From assembly GCA_964355075.1 (NCBI GenBank), contig CAYHCF010000002.1:124001-188000 (forward strand): DNA of 64,000 bases. The letters are read 5' to 3'. The notes beneath the pieces are model-generated. The model was not told the origin of the DNA. It worked only from the letters and a program-made list of their open reading frames with translations, and ran no database searches. Source of the stretch: B1 sp964355075 (GTDB lineage Bacteria > Bacteroidota > Bacteroidia > UKL13-3). This document shows positions 37,011 to 47,273 of the stretch, one piece after another. Position 1 is the stretch's first letter; every line of letters starts with the position of its first letter. The position numbers and the translations under genes were made by a program.

Positions 37011-37265
37011 ATGGAAAACCCAAAAACTGAAAATACACAGGCCAATAATCCTTTACACGGCATAACGCTGGAGATGATTTTAAAACATCTTGTTGAAACT
37101 TATGGTTGGCAGGAATTGAGTTTCAGAATCAGAATCAATTGCTTTAAAGAAAACCCGAGCATTAAATCAAGTCTTAATTTTTTACGCAGAACGCCATGGG
37201 CAAAGGAGAAGGTGGAGGTGCTTTATTTGAGAACGGTGAAGAAAAAATTGAAAATTGAAAATTGA
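37011..37265 (+). CDS. VF530-family (DUF2132) DNA-binding protein
   Basis: An 84-residue protein that matches the VF530 family: NPLHGITLEMILKHLVETYG, then RIRINCFKENPSIKSSL and FLRRTPWAKEKVEVLYL. The family has a known small alpha/beta fold and is described as DNA binding, without an established physiological role. The ATG at 37011 is preferred because the in-frame TTG at 36990 coincides with the predicted promoter box. The C-terminus KKKLKIEN is encoded within a short run of three ATTGAAAA units that continues past the stop codon. It is convergent with the DUF2147 gene, 10 bases away. Confidence 0.85.
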   Translation: MENPKTENTQANNPLHGITLEMILKHLVETYGWQELSFRIRINCFKENPSIKSSLNFLRRTPWAKEKVEVLYLRTVKKKLKIEN

Positions 37266-37275
37266 AAACGGAAAT

Positions 37276-37713
37276 CTACTCAACCCGTTTCCAGGTTTCA
37301 GTTCTGCCCAGTAATGAAATGCCAATGAAGCCTCTGATATCTAAGGCGTCCTTGCCGCTCATCGACATCTTACAACTATAGGCTTTGCCATTTTTAGCAT
37401 CATAAATCTGGCCGTTTAACCACTTCTTTTCAACTGCATCGAATTTGAAATTGGTGAGCATTAACAATCCCTGTACTTTCCTGTTTCGCTTCGTCGGGTC
37501 CGGATTTTTTTCATCCAATTTAGGTTGACCAGCATTGTTTAATGGATTTTTGAGCCAAACCAAATTTCCAAAATAAATTTCTCCCACTTTAAATATTTTA
37601 ATTTTCCCTTCAGCGCTCGGGTTAATCCATGTTCCGATTATATCATCTGCCTGCTGCGCATAAGCGGATAAGGAAAGGGCGAATAGGATCAAAATACATT
37701 TTATATATCTCAT
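37276..37713 (-). CDS. DUF2147 family exported protein
   Basis: A 145-residue secreted protein of the DUF2147 family. The signal peptide (MRYIKCILILFALSLSAYA) precedes IIGTWINPSAEGKIKIFKVG, the family's start, and the later KWLNGQIYDAKNGKAYSCK and the end IRGFIGISLLGRTETWKR. The fold is a lipocalin-like beta-barrel in related proteins; the ligand is unknown. The ATG at 37713 starts the signal peptide, so the in-frame TTG at 37734 is not used. Monocistronic. Confidence 0.88.
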   Translation of the reverse strand: MRYIKCILILFALSLSAYAQQADDIIGTWINPSAEGKIKIFKVGEIYFGNLVWLKNPLNNAGQPKLDEKNPDPTKRNRKVQGLLMLTNFKFDAVEKKWLNGQIYDAKNGKAYSCKMSMSGKDALDIRGFIGISLLGRTETWKRVE

Positions 37714-37902
37714 AATTGAATAATTTAAGAGCAATTTATAGAATTTTAATTAAATATTACAGGAAGAAATAAAAAAGTCCGAATTTATCATGCTGAGATA
37801 AAATTTACCCATACAAGGATTTGCTAAAAAGGCAAATTGTCTTTACTCCGCACGACAGGACACGAAAACACCGACTTACGATATCCGCGATACTCATTTA
37901 TG

Positions 37903-38949
37903 CTAATTTAAAATTGTAATGGTTGATTCCTTTTTGGCGATCATTTTTCCGATGGGTTCAAGGAAAAGTTCAAGGCCATTTTTCTTAAATAAATCGATTA
38001 TATTTTTTGCGAAAACGGGATCAACAGAAACCAGCAAACCCCCACTTGTTTGCGGGTCATTTAGCAATTCAATCAAAAACTTATCAGGAAGCGGTGTCAC
38101 TTTTTTTTCAATGGCATTCCAATTTCTGAAGGTGCTGCCGGGGCTACAGTTCAGATCGGTATAAATTTTAATAAAATCAAAATAAGGTACTTTACTCACA
38201 TACAATTCGGCACTTAAATTTGAACCCTCACACATTTCGGTTAAATGGCCGAGTAAACCAAAACCGGTAACATCAGTTAAAGCATTTACTCCTTTGGTAA
38301 TACCTAATTCCATTCCAATTTTGTTGAGTGTGCACATACTCTCAACTACTTTTGCAGCATGTGTGGCCTCCGCCAAACCACGTTTTACAGCGGTAGCCAT
38401 AATACCTGTTCCCAAAGGTTTTGTAAGAAATAACAGGTCGCCTTCTTTTGCACAGTTATTAGTTTTTATTTTATCGGTTTGAACCAATCCATTTACAGAA
38501 AGTCCGAAAAGAGGTTCCTTGCTGTCGATGCTATGTCCACCGGCAATTGGTATTCCTGCCTGCTCACAAACTGCTTTGGCACCTGCCAATACTTTTGAAG
38601 CAAGTTCAATGGGCAAAGTATTCACCGGCCAGCCCAGCAATGCGATTGCCATAATGGGCTTCCCTCCCATGGCGTACACATCACTGATGGCGTTAGTTGC
38701 AGCAATTCTTCCAAAATCAAAGGCATCATCCACGATGGGCATAAAAAAATCAACCGTGCTGATTAATGATTGTCCGTTTTCCAAATCCCAAACGGCTGCA
38801 TCATCTTTTGAATGATTGCCAACCAGTAATTGTTTAAATAAGGTAGAAGATTGATGATCTCTTAATATTTCCTCTAAAACAGCTGGAGCCATTTTACATC
38901 CGCAACCGGCGGCATGAGAGTAGTGGGTAAGTTTGATGGATTCAGACAT
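37903..38949 (-). CDS. selD: Selenide, water dikinase
   Basis: Makes selenophosphate from selenide and ATP for selenocysteine or selenouridine synthesis. The 348-residue protein has the active-site segment YSHAAGCGCK with Cys16 and Lys19 in the positions of E. coli Cys17 and Lys20; the residue is an ordinary cysteine, not selenocysteine. Further AIRS-family marks are TVDFFMPIVDD, the Gly-rich ALLGWPVN region and DVTGFGLLGHL. No selA, selB, tRNA-Sec or mnmH is in the window, so whether it serves tRNA modification or selenoprotein synthesis is open. Downstream of rpoC on the same strand but separated by a palindrome and an AT-rich spacer with a TACATTTG box, so probably its own unit. Confidence 0.94.
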   Translation of the reverse strand: MSESIKLTHYSHAAGCGCKMAPAVLEEILRDHQSSTLFKQLLVGNHSKDDAAVWDLENGQSLISTVDFFMPIVDDAFDFGRIAATNAISDVYAMGGKPIMAIALLGWPVNTLPIELASKVLAGAKAVCEQAGIPIAGGHSIDSKEPLFGLSVNGLVQTDKIKTNNCAKEGDLLFLTKPLGTGIMATAVKRGLAEATHAAKVVESMCTLNKIGMELGITKGVNALTDVTGFGLLGHLTEMCEGSNLSAELYVSKVPYFDFIKIYTDLNCSPGSTFRNWNAIEKKVTPLPDKFLIELLNDPQTSGGLLVSVDPVFAKNIIDLFKKNGLELFLEPIGKMIAKKESTITILN

Positions 38950-38998
38950 ACATTTAAATTAAATTTCAAATGTAGTTTATTTTTTGCAATAGCCTTTT

Positions 38999-39028
38999 TG
39001 TACGGACAGGTCGCGACCTGTCCGTACA
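38999..39028. repeat. Perfect 30-bp palindrome between rpoC and selD (REP-like)
   Basis: A perfect inverted repeat centred on TCGCGA with arms TGTACGGACAGG and CCTGTCCGTACA. The same core recurs at 43345-43392 on the other side of rpoC. It begins 10 bases after the rpoC stop codon but has no T tract on either strand, so it is not a standard terminator. Probably a dispersed REP-type palindrome (inference). Confidence 0.8.
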
Positions 39029-39038
39029 TGGGCGAAAA

Positions 39039-42000
39039 TTATTCTTCTTTTGAAGCCATTAATGCTTCGAATTCTTCTTTGGAACCAACGACTAATTTTT
39101 CGTAATCGCGGAGTCCGGTACCTGCCGGAATTAAGTGACCCACAATTACGTTTTCTTTCAAACCTAACATACGGTCAACTTTACCTGAGATAGCAGCCTC
39201 GTTTAATACTTTCGTCGTTTCCTGGAAGGAGGCCGCACTCATAAAGCTATGTGTGCCCAAACTCGCTTTGGTTATACCCATAATTATCTGAGTTACCGTT
39301 GCAGATTGCGCATCACGAACTTCAATTAATTTCAGGTCTTTGCGTTTTAATTGAGAATTTTCATCACGTAATTTTCGCACGCTGATAATCATCCCTGCTT
39401 TCACATTAGGCGAATCTCCCGGTTCAACAACAACCTTTTTATCAAAAATCCAGTCATTGGCTTGTTTAAAATCCCAACGACCAACAAATTCACCTTCTAA
39501 GAATGTAGTATCACCCGGATCAGAAATTTCGATATGCTTCATCATCTGGCGAATGATCACCTCAACGTGTTTGTCGTTAATTTTTACACCTTGCAAACGA
39601 TATACCTCCATGATTCCATTTACGATATAACGTTGCACAGCCAAAGGACCTTCAATGCGAAGAATATCCTGAGGACTTATGGAACCATCAGATAGCGAGG
39701 AACCAGCTTTCACAAAGTCGTTTTCCTGAACCAAAATATGTTTTGACAGCGGAACCAGGTATTTCTTTTGTTCACCATCTTTCGATGAGATCATTATTTC
39801 GCGGTTACCCCGTTTGATCCCACCAAATGTTACTACCCCGTCAATTTCGGTAACGATAGCAGGATTTGAAGGATTACGAGCCTCGAATAATTCAGTTACA
39901 CGTGGTAAACCACCTGTAATGTCTCTTGTTTTTCCAACCACACGCGGAATTTTCACCAGGATCTCACCAGCCTTGATTTTGTGACCATTTTCAACAATAA
40001 TATGAGCACCTACCGGTAAGTTATATTCTTTAACATTTTTATCTTTTCCTTCGGTTACAATAATTACAGGAATTCTTGTTTTATCGCGGCTTTCAACAAT
40101 TACTTTTTCTTTGTGTCCGGTTTGTTCATCGCTTTCTTCTTTGTAATTAACATTTTCTATGATATCAGCAAAAGAGACTTTACCGCTGAATTCTGAAATA
40201 ATAACCGCATTATATGGATCCCAGGTACAAATTGGAACTCCTTTTTCAACCTTCTCGCCGCTTTTAACTTTCAGGTGTGCACCGTAAGGAATATTAACCG
40301 ATAGAATCGGATTGAGCGTTTTTGCATCTAAAATACGAACCTCCCCCTGACGGCCAACAACAACCGAGTTGATATCACCATTTTCATCCGTTAAATCAGT
40401 GGTACGGATTTCCTCGAATTCCAAAATACCAGCAAACTTTGCAATCAACTGCGATTCGGTAGCAATATTTGAAGCAGTACCACCCACGTGGAAAGTACGT
40501 AGGGTAAGCTGTGTACCGGGTTCACCAATAGACTGAGCAGCAATAACACCTGCTGAATCTCCAATTTGAGAAGCTCTTCCGGTTGACATATTTCTACCGT
40601 AACATTTTGAACAAATGCCATAACGGGTTTCACAAGTTAATGCAGAGCGAATTTCAATTGTTTCGAGAGGAGAAGCTTCAATCAGAGCTGCAATATCTTC
40701 CATGATCTCAACACCCGAAGTACAAATCAGATCACCGGATAATGGATCATAAATATCATGAACGCTGGTTCTTCCTAAAATCCGTTCATAAAAAGTTTCA
40801 ACCACTTCTTCATTATCTTTCAGTGCGCTGATTGGAATACCACGAAGCGTTCCACAATCTTTTTCACTCACAACAACATCCTGAGCAACATCATGTAATC
40901 TACGGGTAAGATAACCGGCATCTGCCGTTTTTAAAGCAGTATCTGCCAAACCTTTTCGCGCACCGTGCGTAGAAATAAAATATTCTATTACAGAAAGACC
41001 TTCTTTAAAGTTAGACAAGATCGGATTTTCAATAATCTCACCGGTTCCACCACTTAAATTCTTTTGCGGTTTAGCCATCAATCCCCTCATTCCACCTAAC
41101 TGACGAATTTGTTCTTTTGAACCCCTTGCACCTGAATCTAACATCATGTATACGGGGTTGAATCCCTGCTGGTCTTCTTTTAACTGTTTTAACAAGGTAT
41201 CGGCCAATCGGGAGTTGATACGCGTCCAGATATCAATTACCTGATTATATCGCTCGTTATTGGTAATGTAACCACTGTTGTAATTTTCCCATATTTCGTC
41301 CACTTCAGCTTGCGCCTCCTTGATAAATTTCTCTTTCTCATCAGGAATATTTACATAAGATAAATTAAAAGACAATCCACCACGGAAAGCATATTGAAAA
41401 CCCATGTATTTAATTTCATCCAGGAAATGAGCACATCTGTCCTGACCCACTTCCTTGAACATATTACCAATGATATCACGTAATGATTTTTTAGTTAATA
41501 ATTCATTAATATATCCATGTTCGGCAGGTACAACCTGATTAAATAAAATACGCCCCACGGTAGTATCTATCGTTTTTCTGATCAGGTTACCATTTTCATT
41601 TACATATACCCTGCATTTTACCCAGGCATGCAAGGCTACTTTTTCCTCATTGTACGCGATAATTGCTTCTTCGGGAGAATAAAAAGACAAACCTTCACCC
41701 AAAACAAAATGTTCGGGATCTGATTTGCGGCCTTTGGTAACGTAATACAAACCCAAAACCATGTCTTGCGAAGGAACTGTTATCGGAGCTCCATTTGCAG
41801 GATTAAGAATATTGTGCGGAGCCAACATCAACAATTGGGCTTCCAAAATAGCAGCATTTCCAAGTGGAACGTGAACCGCCATCTGGTCACCGTCAAAATC
41901 CGCATTAAATCCGGTACATACCAAAGGATGTAATTGAATAGCTTTTCCTTCAATTAATTTGGGTTGAAAGGCTTGAATACCTAAGCGGTGTAATGTAGGT

Positions 42001-43319
42001 GCACGATTAAGAAGAACCGGGTGACCTTTTAAAATATTCTCTAAAATATCCCAGATAACGGGTTCTTTACGGTCAACCAATTTCTTAGCCGACTTCACTG
42101 TTTTCACAATACCACGCTCCAGAAGTTTACGGATAATAAACGGTTTGAATAATTCGGCGGCCATATTTTTAGGAATACCGCATTCATGTAATTTAAGATT
42201 TGGACCCACCACAATTACAGAACGACCAGAATAATCAACACGTTTTCCCAATAAATTCTGACGAAAACGACCTTGTTTTCCTTTAAGCATATCACTCAGG
42301 GATTTTAAAGGACGGTTACCTTCAGTCTTTACTGCACTTACTCTACGGGTATTATCAAAAAGCGAATCAACTGCTTCCTGCAACATCCTTTTTTCATTCC
42401 GCAAAATCACTTCAGGAGCTTTAATTTCCATTAAACGCTTTAATCGGTTATTACGAATAATAACACGACGGTATAAATCATTTAAATCGGAAGTTGCGAA
42501 CCGACCCCCTTCCAAGGGTACCAGTGGGCGTAATTCGGGAGGAATAACAGGAAGTATTTTTACAACCATCCATTCCGGTCTGTTTTCGCCATGTTTTTGA
42601 GAATTGCGGAATCCTTCAACAACTTTTAATCTTTTTAATGCTTCATTTTTTCGTTGCTGGGATGTTTCGGTACTAGCTTTGATGCGCAAATCAAAACTCA
42701 GATCATCCAGATTGATTCTGGCAAGCATAAACCAAAGCGCCTCACCACCCATTTTGGCAATAAATTTATTTGGATCATTATCATCAAGATGCTGGTTATC
42801 CTTTGGAAGAGAATCTAAAATATCCAGGTATTCTTCTTCGGTTAATAAATCCAGGTTTTGCACTCCATCAGCTGCTTTCAGACCAGGTTGACAAACGACA
42901 TATCGTTCGTAGTAAACAACCATATCCATTTTCTTAGAGGGAATTCCCAAAAGGTAACCTATTTTATTTGGCAAAGAGCGGAAATACCAAATATGTGCAA
43001 CAGGAACCACAAGATTGATGTGGCCCATTCGTTCGCGGCGAACCTTCTTTTCGGTAACCTCCACACCACATCGATCGCACACGATGCCTTTGTAGCGAAT
43101 ACGCTTGTATTTGCCACAATGACATTCATAGTCTTTAATCGGCCCAAAAATTCTTTCACAAAACAAACCCCCCATTTCAGGCTTGAAAGAGCGGTAGTTG
43201 ATGGTTTCAGGTTTGGTAACCTCACCAAAAGAACGGGTAAGAATGCTCTCAGGTGACGCCAAACCGATACGAATTTTGGTAAAGTTGGCTTTTATTTTTT
43301 GTTCTTTTTTCAAAGACAT
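39039..43319 (-). CDS. rpoC: RNA polymerase beta' subunit
   Basis: A 1426-residue catalytic subunit. Zinc site one has Cys66, Cys68, Cys81 and Cys84 (ECHCGK...CDRCGVEV). The invariant magnesium-binding NADFDGDQMAVH lies at about residue 470. The trigger-loop and bridge-helix regions follow (GARKGLADTALKTADAGYLTR), then zinc site two (CETRYGICSKCYG) and the C-terminal MGITKASLGTHSFMSAASFQ. The length fits Bacteroidota. It follows rpoB by 82 bases on the same strand; unlike most bacteria the spacer holds a long palindrome. It is the last gene of the tRNA-tuf-ribosomal-rpo unit. Confidence 0.98.
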   Translation of the reverse strand: MSLKKEQKIKANFTKIRIGLASPESILTRSFGEVTKPETINYRSFKPEMGGLFCERIFGPIKDYECHCGKYKRIRYKGIVCDRCGVEVTEKKVRRERMGHINLVVPVAHIWYFRSLPNKIGYLLGIPSKKMDMVVYYERYVVCQPGLKAADGVQNLDLLTEEEYLDILDSLPKDNQHLDDNDPNKFIAKMGGEALWFMLARINLDDLSFDLRIKASTETSQQRKNEALKRLKVVEGFRNSQKHGENRPEWMVVKILPVIPPELRPLVPLEGGRFATSDLNDLYRRVIIRNNRLKRLMEIKAPEVILRNEKRMLQEAVDSLFDNTRRVSAVKTEGNRPLKSLSDMLKGKQGRFRQNLLGKRVDYSGRSVIVVGPNLKLHECGIPKNMAAELFKPFIIRKLLERGIVKTVKSAKKLVDRKEPVIWDILENILKGHPVLLNRAPTLHRLGIQAFQPKLIEGKAIQLHPLVCTGFNADFDGDQMAVHVPLGNAAILEAQLLMLAPHNILNPANGAPITVPSQDMVLGLYYVTKGRKSDPEHFVLGEGLSFYSPEEAIIAYNEEKVALHAWVKCRVYVNENGNLIRKTIDTTVGRILFNQVVPAEHGYINELLTKKSLRDIIGNMFKEVGQDRCAHFLDEIKYMGFQYAFRGGLSFNLSYVNIPDEKEKFIKEAQAEVDEIWENYNSGYITNNERYNQVIDIWTRINSRLADTLLKQLKEDQQGFNPVYMMLDSGARGSKEQIRQLGGMRGLMAKPQKNLSGGTGEIIENPILSNFKEGLSVIEYFISTHGARKGLADTALKTADAGYLTRRLHDVAQDVVVSEKDCGTLRGIPISALKDNEEVVETFYERILGRTSVHDIYDPLSGDLICTSGVEIMEDIAALIEASPLETIEIRSALTCETRYGICSKCYGRNMSTGRASQIGDSAGVIAAQSIGEPGTQLTLRTFHVGGTASNIATESQLIAKFAGILEFEEIRTTDLTDENGDINSVVVGRQGEVRILDAKTLNPILSVNIPYGAHLKVKSGEKVEKGVPICTWDPYNAVIISEFSGKVSFADIIENVNYKEESDEQTGHKEKVIVESRDKTRIPVIIVTEGKDKNVKEYNLPVGAHIIVENGHKIKAGEILVKIPRVVGKTRDITGGLPRVTELFEARNPSNPAIVTEIDGVVTFGGIKRGNREIMISSKDGEQKKYLVPLSKHILVQENDFVKAGSSLSDGSISPQDILRIEGPLAVQRYIVNGIMEVYRLQGVKINDKHVEVIIRQMMKHIEISDPGDTTFLEGEFVGRWDFKQANDWIFDKKVVVEPGDSPNVKAGMIISVRKLRDENSQLKRKDLKLIEVRDAQSATVTQIIMGITKASLGTHSFMSAASFQETTKVLNEAAISGKVDRMLGLKENVIVGHLIPAGTGLRDYEKLVVGSKEEFEALMASKEE

Positions 43320-43344
43320 AATTCGCTATTATTAATTTGATGAA

Positions 43345-43392
43345 GCCATTAGCTGTACGGACAGGTCGCGACCTGTTCGTACAGCTAATGGC
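43345..43392. repeat. 48-bp near-perfect palindrome between rpoB and rpoC
   Basis: Arms of 24 bases that pair at all but one position (a G opposite T) around TCGCGA. The inner 26 bases are the same element as the palindrome downstream of rpoC at 38999-39028; the outer nine bases on each side (GCCATTAGC and GCTAATGGC) are unique to this copy. Transcribed, it would form a very stable hairpin in the rpoB-rpoC mRNA. Confidence 0.85.
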
Positions 43393-43401
43393 AAAAATAT
43401 T

Positions 43402-46400
43402 TTACTCCAATGTAAGATCTAAGCCTAAGCCACGTAATTCATGAGCCAAAACATTAAATGACTCCGGAATTCCCGGTGTTGGAAGATTATCTCCTTTTAC
43501 GATGGCTTCATAGGTTTTTGCACGACCTATAATATCATCTGATTTAAGGGTTAAAACTTCCTGTAAGATATTCGACGCACCATAGGCTTCAAGTGCCCAA
43601 ACCTCCATCTCTCCAAAACGCTGACCACCAAACTGAGCTTTTCCACCTAATGGCTGTTGCGTTATTAAGGAGTATGGTCCGATTGAACGAGCATGCATTT
43701 TATCATCAACCATATGGCCCAACTTAATCATATAAATTACACCAACTGTAACCGGTTGATCAAAACGTACACCTGTTAACCCATCATTTAGATAGGTTTT
43801 ACCCCAATCAGGAATACCGGCTTTCCGGGTGTATTCAAGAATCTGTTCATCCGTAGCACCATCAAAAATAGGTGTGGCAAATTTCAGATCGAGTTCTTTT
43901 GCTGCCCATCCCAATACCGTTTCGTAGATCTGACCCAAATTCATACGTGAGGGTACACCCAGAGGGTTTAATACGATGTCCACCGGCATACCATTATCCA
44001 TAAAAGGTAAATCCTCTTCACGAACAATACGTGCTACGATACCTTTATTTCCATGCCGACCAGCCATCTTATCTCCAACTTTCAGTTTACGTTTTTGAGC
44101 AATGTAAACTTTGGCAAGTTTTAATATACCGGTTGGTAATTCATCCCCAACACTAATGGCATATTCTTTCCGTCTGAAATTTGCAAGTTCCTGGTTTCTG
44201 CGATTTTTGAAATTAGTTAAAATGCTTCTAACCAATTCGTTTTTCTCCCCATCACTAGTCCAGTTATTTGCCATTACATTTGAGTAATCTATATCATTCA
44301 GGTTTTTCATACTGAATTTTGAACCCTTTGCAATGATCTCTTCATTGTACACATTAAATACTCCCGATGAAGTTTTTCCTGATAGAACAGAGAATAATTT
44401 TTCAACCATTATTTCCTTAATTTCTTTCAGCTTTACTTCATGCTCCTCTCTTAATTTGGCAAGTTTTAACTTGTCATCTACCTTGGCTGCTTTTTCTTTC
44501 TTGGCACGTGCAAATAGCTTTTTATCTATAACCACACCATTGGTAGAAGGAATTGCTTTTAAAGAAGCATCCTTTACATCGCCTGCTTTGTCACCAAAAA
44601 TGGCTCTTAACAATTTCTCTTCAGGAGAAGGTTCCGTTTCACCTTTTGGTGTAATTTTACCAATCAGAATATCTCCTTCTCCAACTTCGCAACCTATTCG
44701 GATTAAACCATTCTCGTCGAGATTTTTTGTAGCTTCCTCACTTACATTAGGAATATCATTTGTCAATTCTTCTTCACCACGTTTGGTATCGCGAACTTCC
44801 AACTCGTATTCCGTAATATGAATAGAGGTAAATATATCTTCTTTAGTAACTTTTTCAGAGATAACGATCGCATCTTCAAAGTTGAATCCCTGCCAAGGCA
44901 TGAATGCTACCTGTAAGTTACGACCTAAAGCCAGTTCTCCACCCTGAGTTGCATAACCTTCGCAAAGTACAGTACCTTTAACAACTTTCTGACCTTTACG
45001 AACAATGGGTTTTAAATTGATACAAGTATTTTGATTCGTTCTTCGGAATTTTATCAAAGGATATGTTTTAGTATCCGTCCCAAAGCTTACCAATTTATCC
45101 ATTTCAGTTTGCTCGTAACGGATCCTGATTTCGTTTGCATCAACAAATTCAACCACGCCATTTCCTTCAGCAACCAGCAAGGTACGTGAATCTTTAGCAA
45201 CTCTTCCTTCCAAACCGGTTCCTACAACGGGTGCTTCGGGGTTCAACAAGGGTACTGCCTGACGCTGCATATTCGAGCCCATCAAAGCACGGTTTGCATC
45301 ATTGTGTTCAAGGAAAGGAATTAATGAGGCGGCGATAGAAACAATTTGATTTGGAGCAATGTCCATGAACTCCAGTTTATCAGATTCCACCATTGGAAAA
45401 TCACCTTCGAATCGTGCCTTTATTTTTGTATCGGCAAAATTACCATCTTTATCATATTTTGCATTCGACTGAGCAATTACCTTGCCTTCTTCATCTTCAG
45501 CGCTCAGGTAAGTCACAGGTTCGTTTGCTTTAACTTTACCCCCAACCACTTTTAAATAGGGTGTTTCGATAAAGCCCATTCCATTAATTTTGGCATGAAC
45601 ACATAAAGAAGAAATCAATCCGATATTCGGACCCTCAGGAGTTTCAATAGTACACAAACGACCATAGTGGGTATAATGAACGTCGCGAACCTCAAATCCG
45701 GCACGATCACGACTCAAACCACCTGGTCCCAGAGCGGACATCCTGCGTTTGTGGGTAATTTCGGCCAATGGATTTGTTTGATCCATGAATTGAGAAAGCT
45801 GGTTGGTACCAAAGAATGAATTGATAACAGAAGACAGGGTTTTGGCATTAATCAAATCCGTAGGTGTAAAAACCTCATTATCGCGGATGTTCATACGTTC
45901 ACGAATGGTTCGTGACATACGGGCTAAACCTACACCGAATTGTGAATATAATTGTTCGCCCACGGTACGAACGCGACGATTGCTTAAGTGATCAATATCA
46001 TCCACATCAGCTCTTGAATTCGATAATTCAATTAAGTATTTGATAATGGAAACAATATCGTCCTTGCTAAGTACGCGGTTACTTAGCGGTTCATTTTTAT
46101 TTAATTTCCGGTTTATCCGGTAGCGACCTACATCACCCAAATCATATCGTTTATCGGAGAAGAATAATTTCTCAATTACCCCACGTGCTGTTTCTTCATC
46201 GGGTGGATCAGCGTTCCTTAACTGGCGGTAAATGTGTTCGTGAGCCTCTTTACCGCTGTTAGCTGTATCTTTTTGTAAAGTATTTAGGATAATAGCAAAA
46301 TCATTATGACTCGATTCGTTTTTATGCAGTAAAATAGTTTTCACTTCTGCTTCAACTATCTGATCAATATGAGCATCCTCAATAATGGTATCACGTTCAA

Positions 46401-47217
46401 TGATTACTTCATTTCGTTCGATTGAAACTACCTCACCGGTATCCTCATCCACAAAATCTTCAATCCAGGTACGCAATACCCTTGCAGCCAATTTTCGGCC
46501 TAATACTTTTTTCAAGCCACTTTTACTTACTTTAATTTCTTCAGCAAGTTCAAACAGGTTTAAGATATCTTTATCCGTCTCAAAACCAATAGCACGCAAT
46601 AAGGTTGTTACCGGAAACTTTTTCTTTCGATCAATGTAAGCATACATTACGTTGTTTACATCCGTTGCAAATTCAATCCAGCTTCCTTTAAACGGAATTA
46701 CCCTTGCAGAGTATAATTTAGTACCATTTGTATGGTAGCTCTGACCAAAGAATACTCCTGGAGAACGGTGCAACTGAGATACAATGATTCGTTCGGCACC
46801 ATTGATAACAAAAGTACCCCGGGTTGTCATATACGGGATAGTCCCTAAATAAACATCCTGAACGATTGTTTTAAAATCTTCATGTTCAGGATCATTACAA
46901 GAGAGTCGTAATTTTGCCTTCAAAGGCACTGAATAAGTCAATCCACGTTCGATACATTCATCAATGGAATAGCGAGGTGGATCAACAAAATAGTCAAGAA
47001 ATTGGAGTACAAAAATATTGCGGGTATCGGTGATTGGAAAATTTTCCAAAAACACCTTGAATAAACCCTCATTCGTACGACTTTCAGAGGTGGTATCCAA
47101 CTGAAAGAATTCCTTGAACGACTGCAACTGAACATCCAAAAAATCCGGATAATCAATGACAGGTTTGACAGAAGAGAAATTGATTCGTTCTTCTATCGGG
47201 TTGATAATATTGGCCAA
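43402..47217 (-). CDS. rpoB: RNA polymerase beta subunit
   Basis: A 1271-residue subunit that with beta' forms the catalytic core. The rifampicin-pocket region is visible (SQFMDQTNPLAEITHKRR, followed by LSRDRAGFEVRDVHYTHYGR), as are GPNIGLISSL, the active-site lysine regions KMAGRHGNKGIVA and the C-terminal GGKAQFGGQRFGEMEVWALEA and DDIIGRAKTYEAIVKG. In the pocket the usual key residues (Gln, Asp, His, Arg, Ser) look wild type. It follows rplL by 107 bases that include a strong hairpin. Start ATG at 47217. Confidence 0.98.
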   Translation of the reverse strand: MANIINPIEERINFSSVKPVIDYPDFLDVQLQSFKEFFQLDTTSESRTNEGLFKVFLENFPITDTRNIFVLQFLDYFVDPPRYSIDECIERGLTYSVPLKAKLRLSCNDPEHEDFKTIVQDVYLGTIPYMTTRGTFVINGAERIIVSQLHRSPGVFFGQSYHTNGTKLYSARVIPFKGSWIEFATDVNNVMYAYIDRKKKFPVTTLLRAIGFETDKDILNLFELAEEIKVSKSGLKKVLGRKLAARVLRTWIEDFVDEDTGEVVSIERNEVIIERDTIIEDAHIDQIVEAEVKTILLHKNESSHNDFAIILNTLQKDTANSGKEAHEHIYRQLRNADPPDEETARGVIEKLFFSDKRYDLGDVGRYRINRKLNKNEPLSNRVLSKDDIVSIIKYLIELSNSRADVDDIDHLSNRRVRTVGEQLYSQFGVGLARMSRTIRERMNIRDNEVFTPTDLINAKTLSSVINSFFGTNQLSQFMDQTNPLAEITHKRRMSALGPGGLSRDRAGFEVRDVHYTHYGRLCTIETPEGPNIGLISSLCVHAKINGMGFIETPYLKVVGGKVKANEPVTYLSAEDEEGKVIAQSNAKYDKDGNFADTKIKARFEGDFPMVESDKLEFMDIAPNQIVSIAASLIPFLEHNDANRALMGSNMQRQAVPLLNPEAPVVGTGLEGRVAKDSRTLLVAEGNGVVEFVDANEIRIRYEQTEMDKLVSFGTDTKTYPLIKFRRTNQNTCINLKPIVRKGQKVVKGTVLCEGYATQGGELALGRNLQVAFMPWQGFNFEDAIVISEKVTKEDIFTSIHITEYELEVRDTKRGEEELTNDIPNVSEEATKNLDENGLIRIGCEVGEGDILIGKITPKGETEPSPEEKLLRAIFGDKAGDVKDASLKAIPSTNGVVIDKKLFARAKKEKAAKVDDKLKLAKLREEHEVKLKEIKEIMVEKLFSVLSGKTSSGVFNVYNEEIIAKGSKFSMKNLNDIDYSNVMANNWTSDGEKNELVRSILTNFKNRRNQELANFRRKEYAISVGDELPTGILKLAKVYIAQKRKLKVGDKMAGRHGNKGIVARIVREEDLPFMDNGMPVDIVLNPLGVPSRMNLGQIYETVLGWAAKELDLKFATPIFDGATDEQILEYTRKAGIPDWGKTYLNDGLTGVRFDQPVTVGVIYMIKLGHMVDDKMHARSIGPYSLITQQPLGGKAQFGGQRFGEMEVWALEAYGASNILQEVLTLKSDDIIGRAKTYEAIVKGDNLPTPGIPESFNVLAHELRGLGLDLTLE

Positions 47218-47273
47218 AGTTAATTTTTATTTTTAAAAGGTTAACCGATCATACGATTTCCATAAACAGAGAA

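Noticed and set aside
38967..38977. TACATTTG box upstream of selD as a full promoter
   Set aside because: The box is exact but no TTG is found at 18-21 bases; kept only as a remark in the selD entry.
38999..39028. The palindrome after rpoC as a rho-independent terminator
   Set aside because: No T run follows on either strand and the same core occurs between rpoB and rpoC, where termination would be harmful.
44333..44821. 162-residue plus-strand frame within rpoB
   Set aside because: Antisense to conserved rpoB codons; a Ser/Leu-rich shadow translation.
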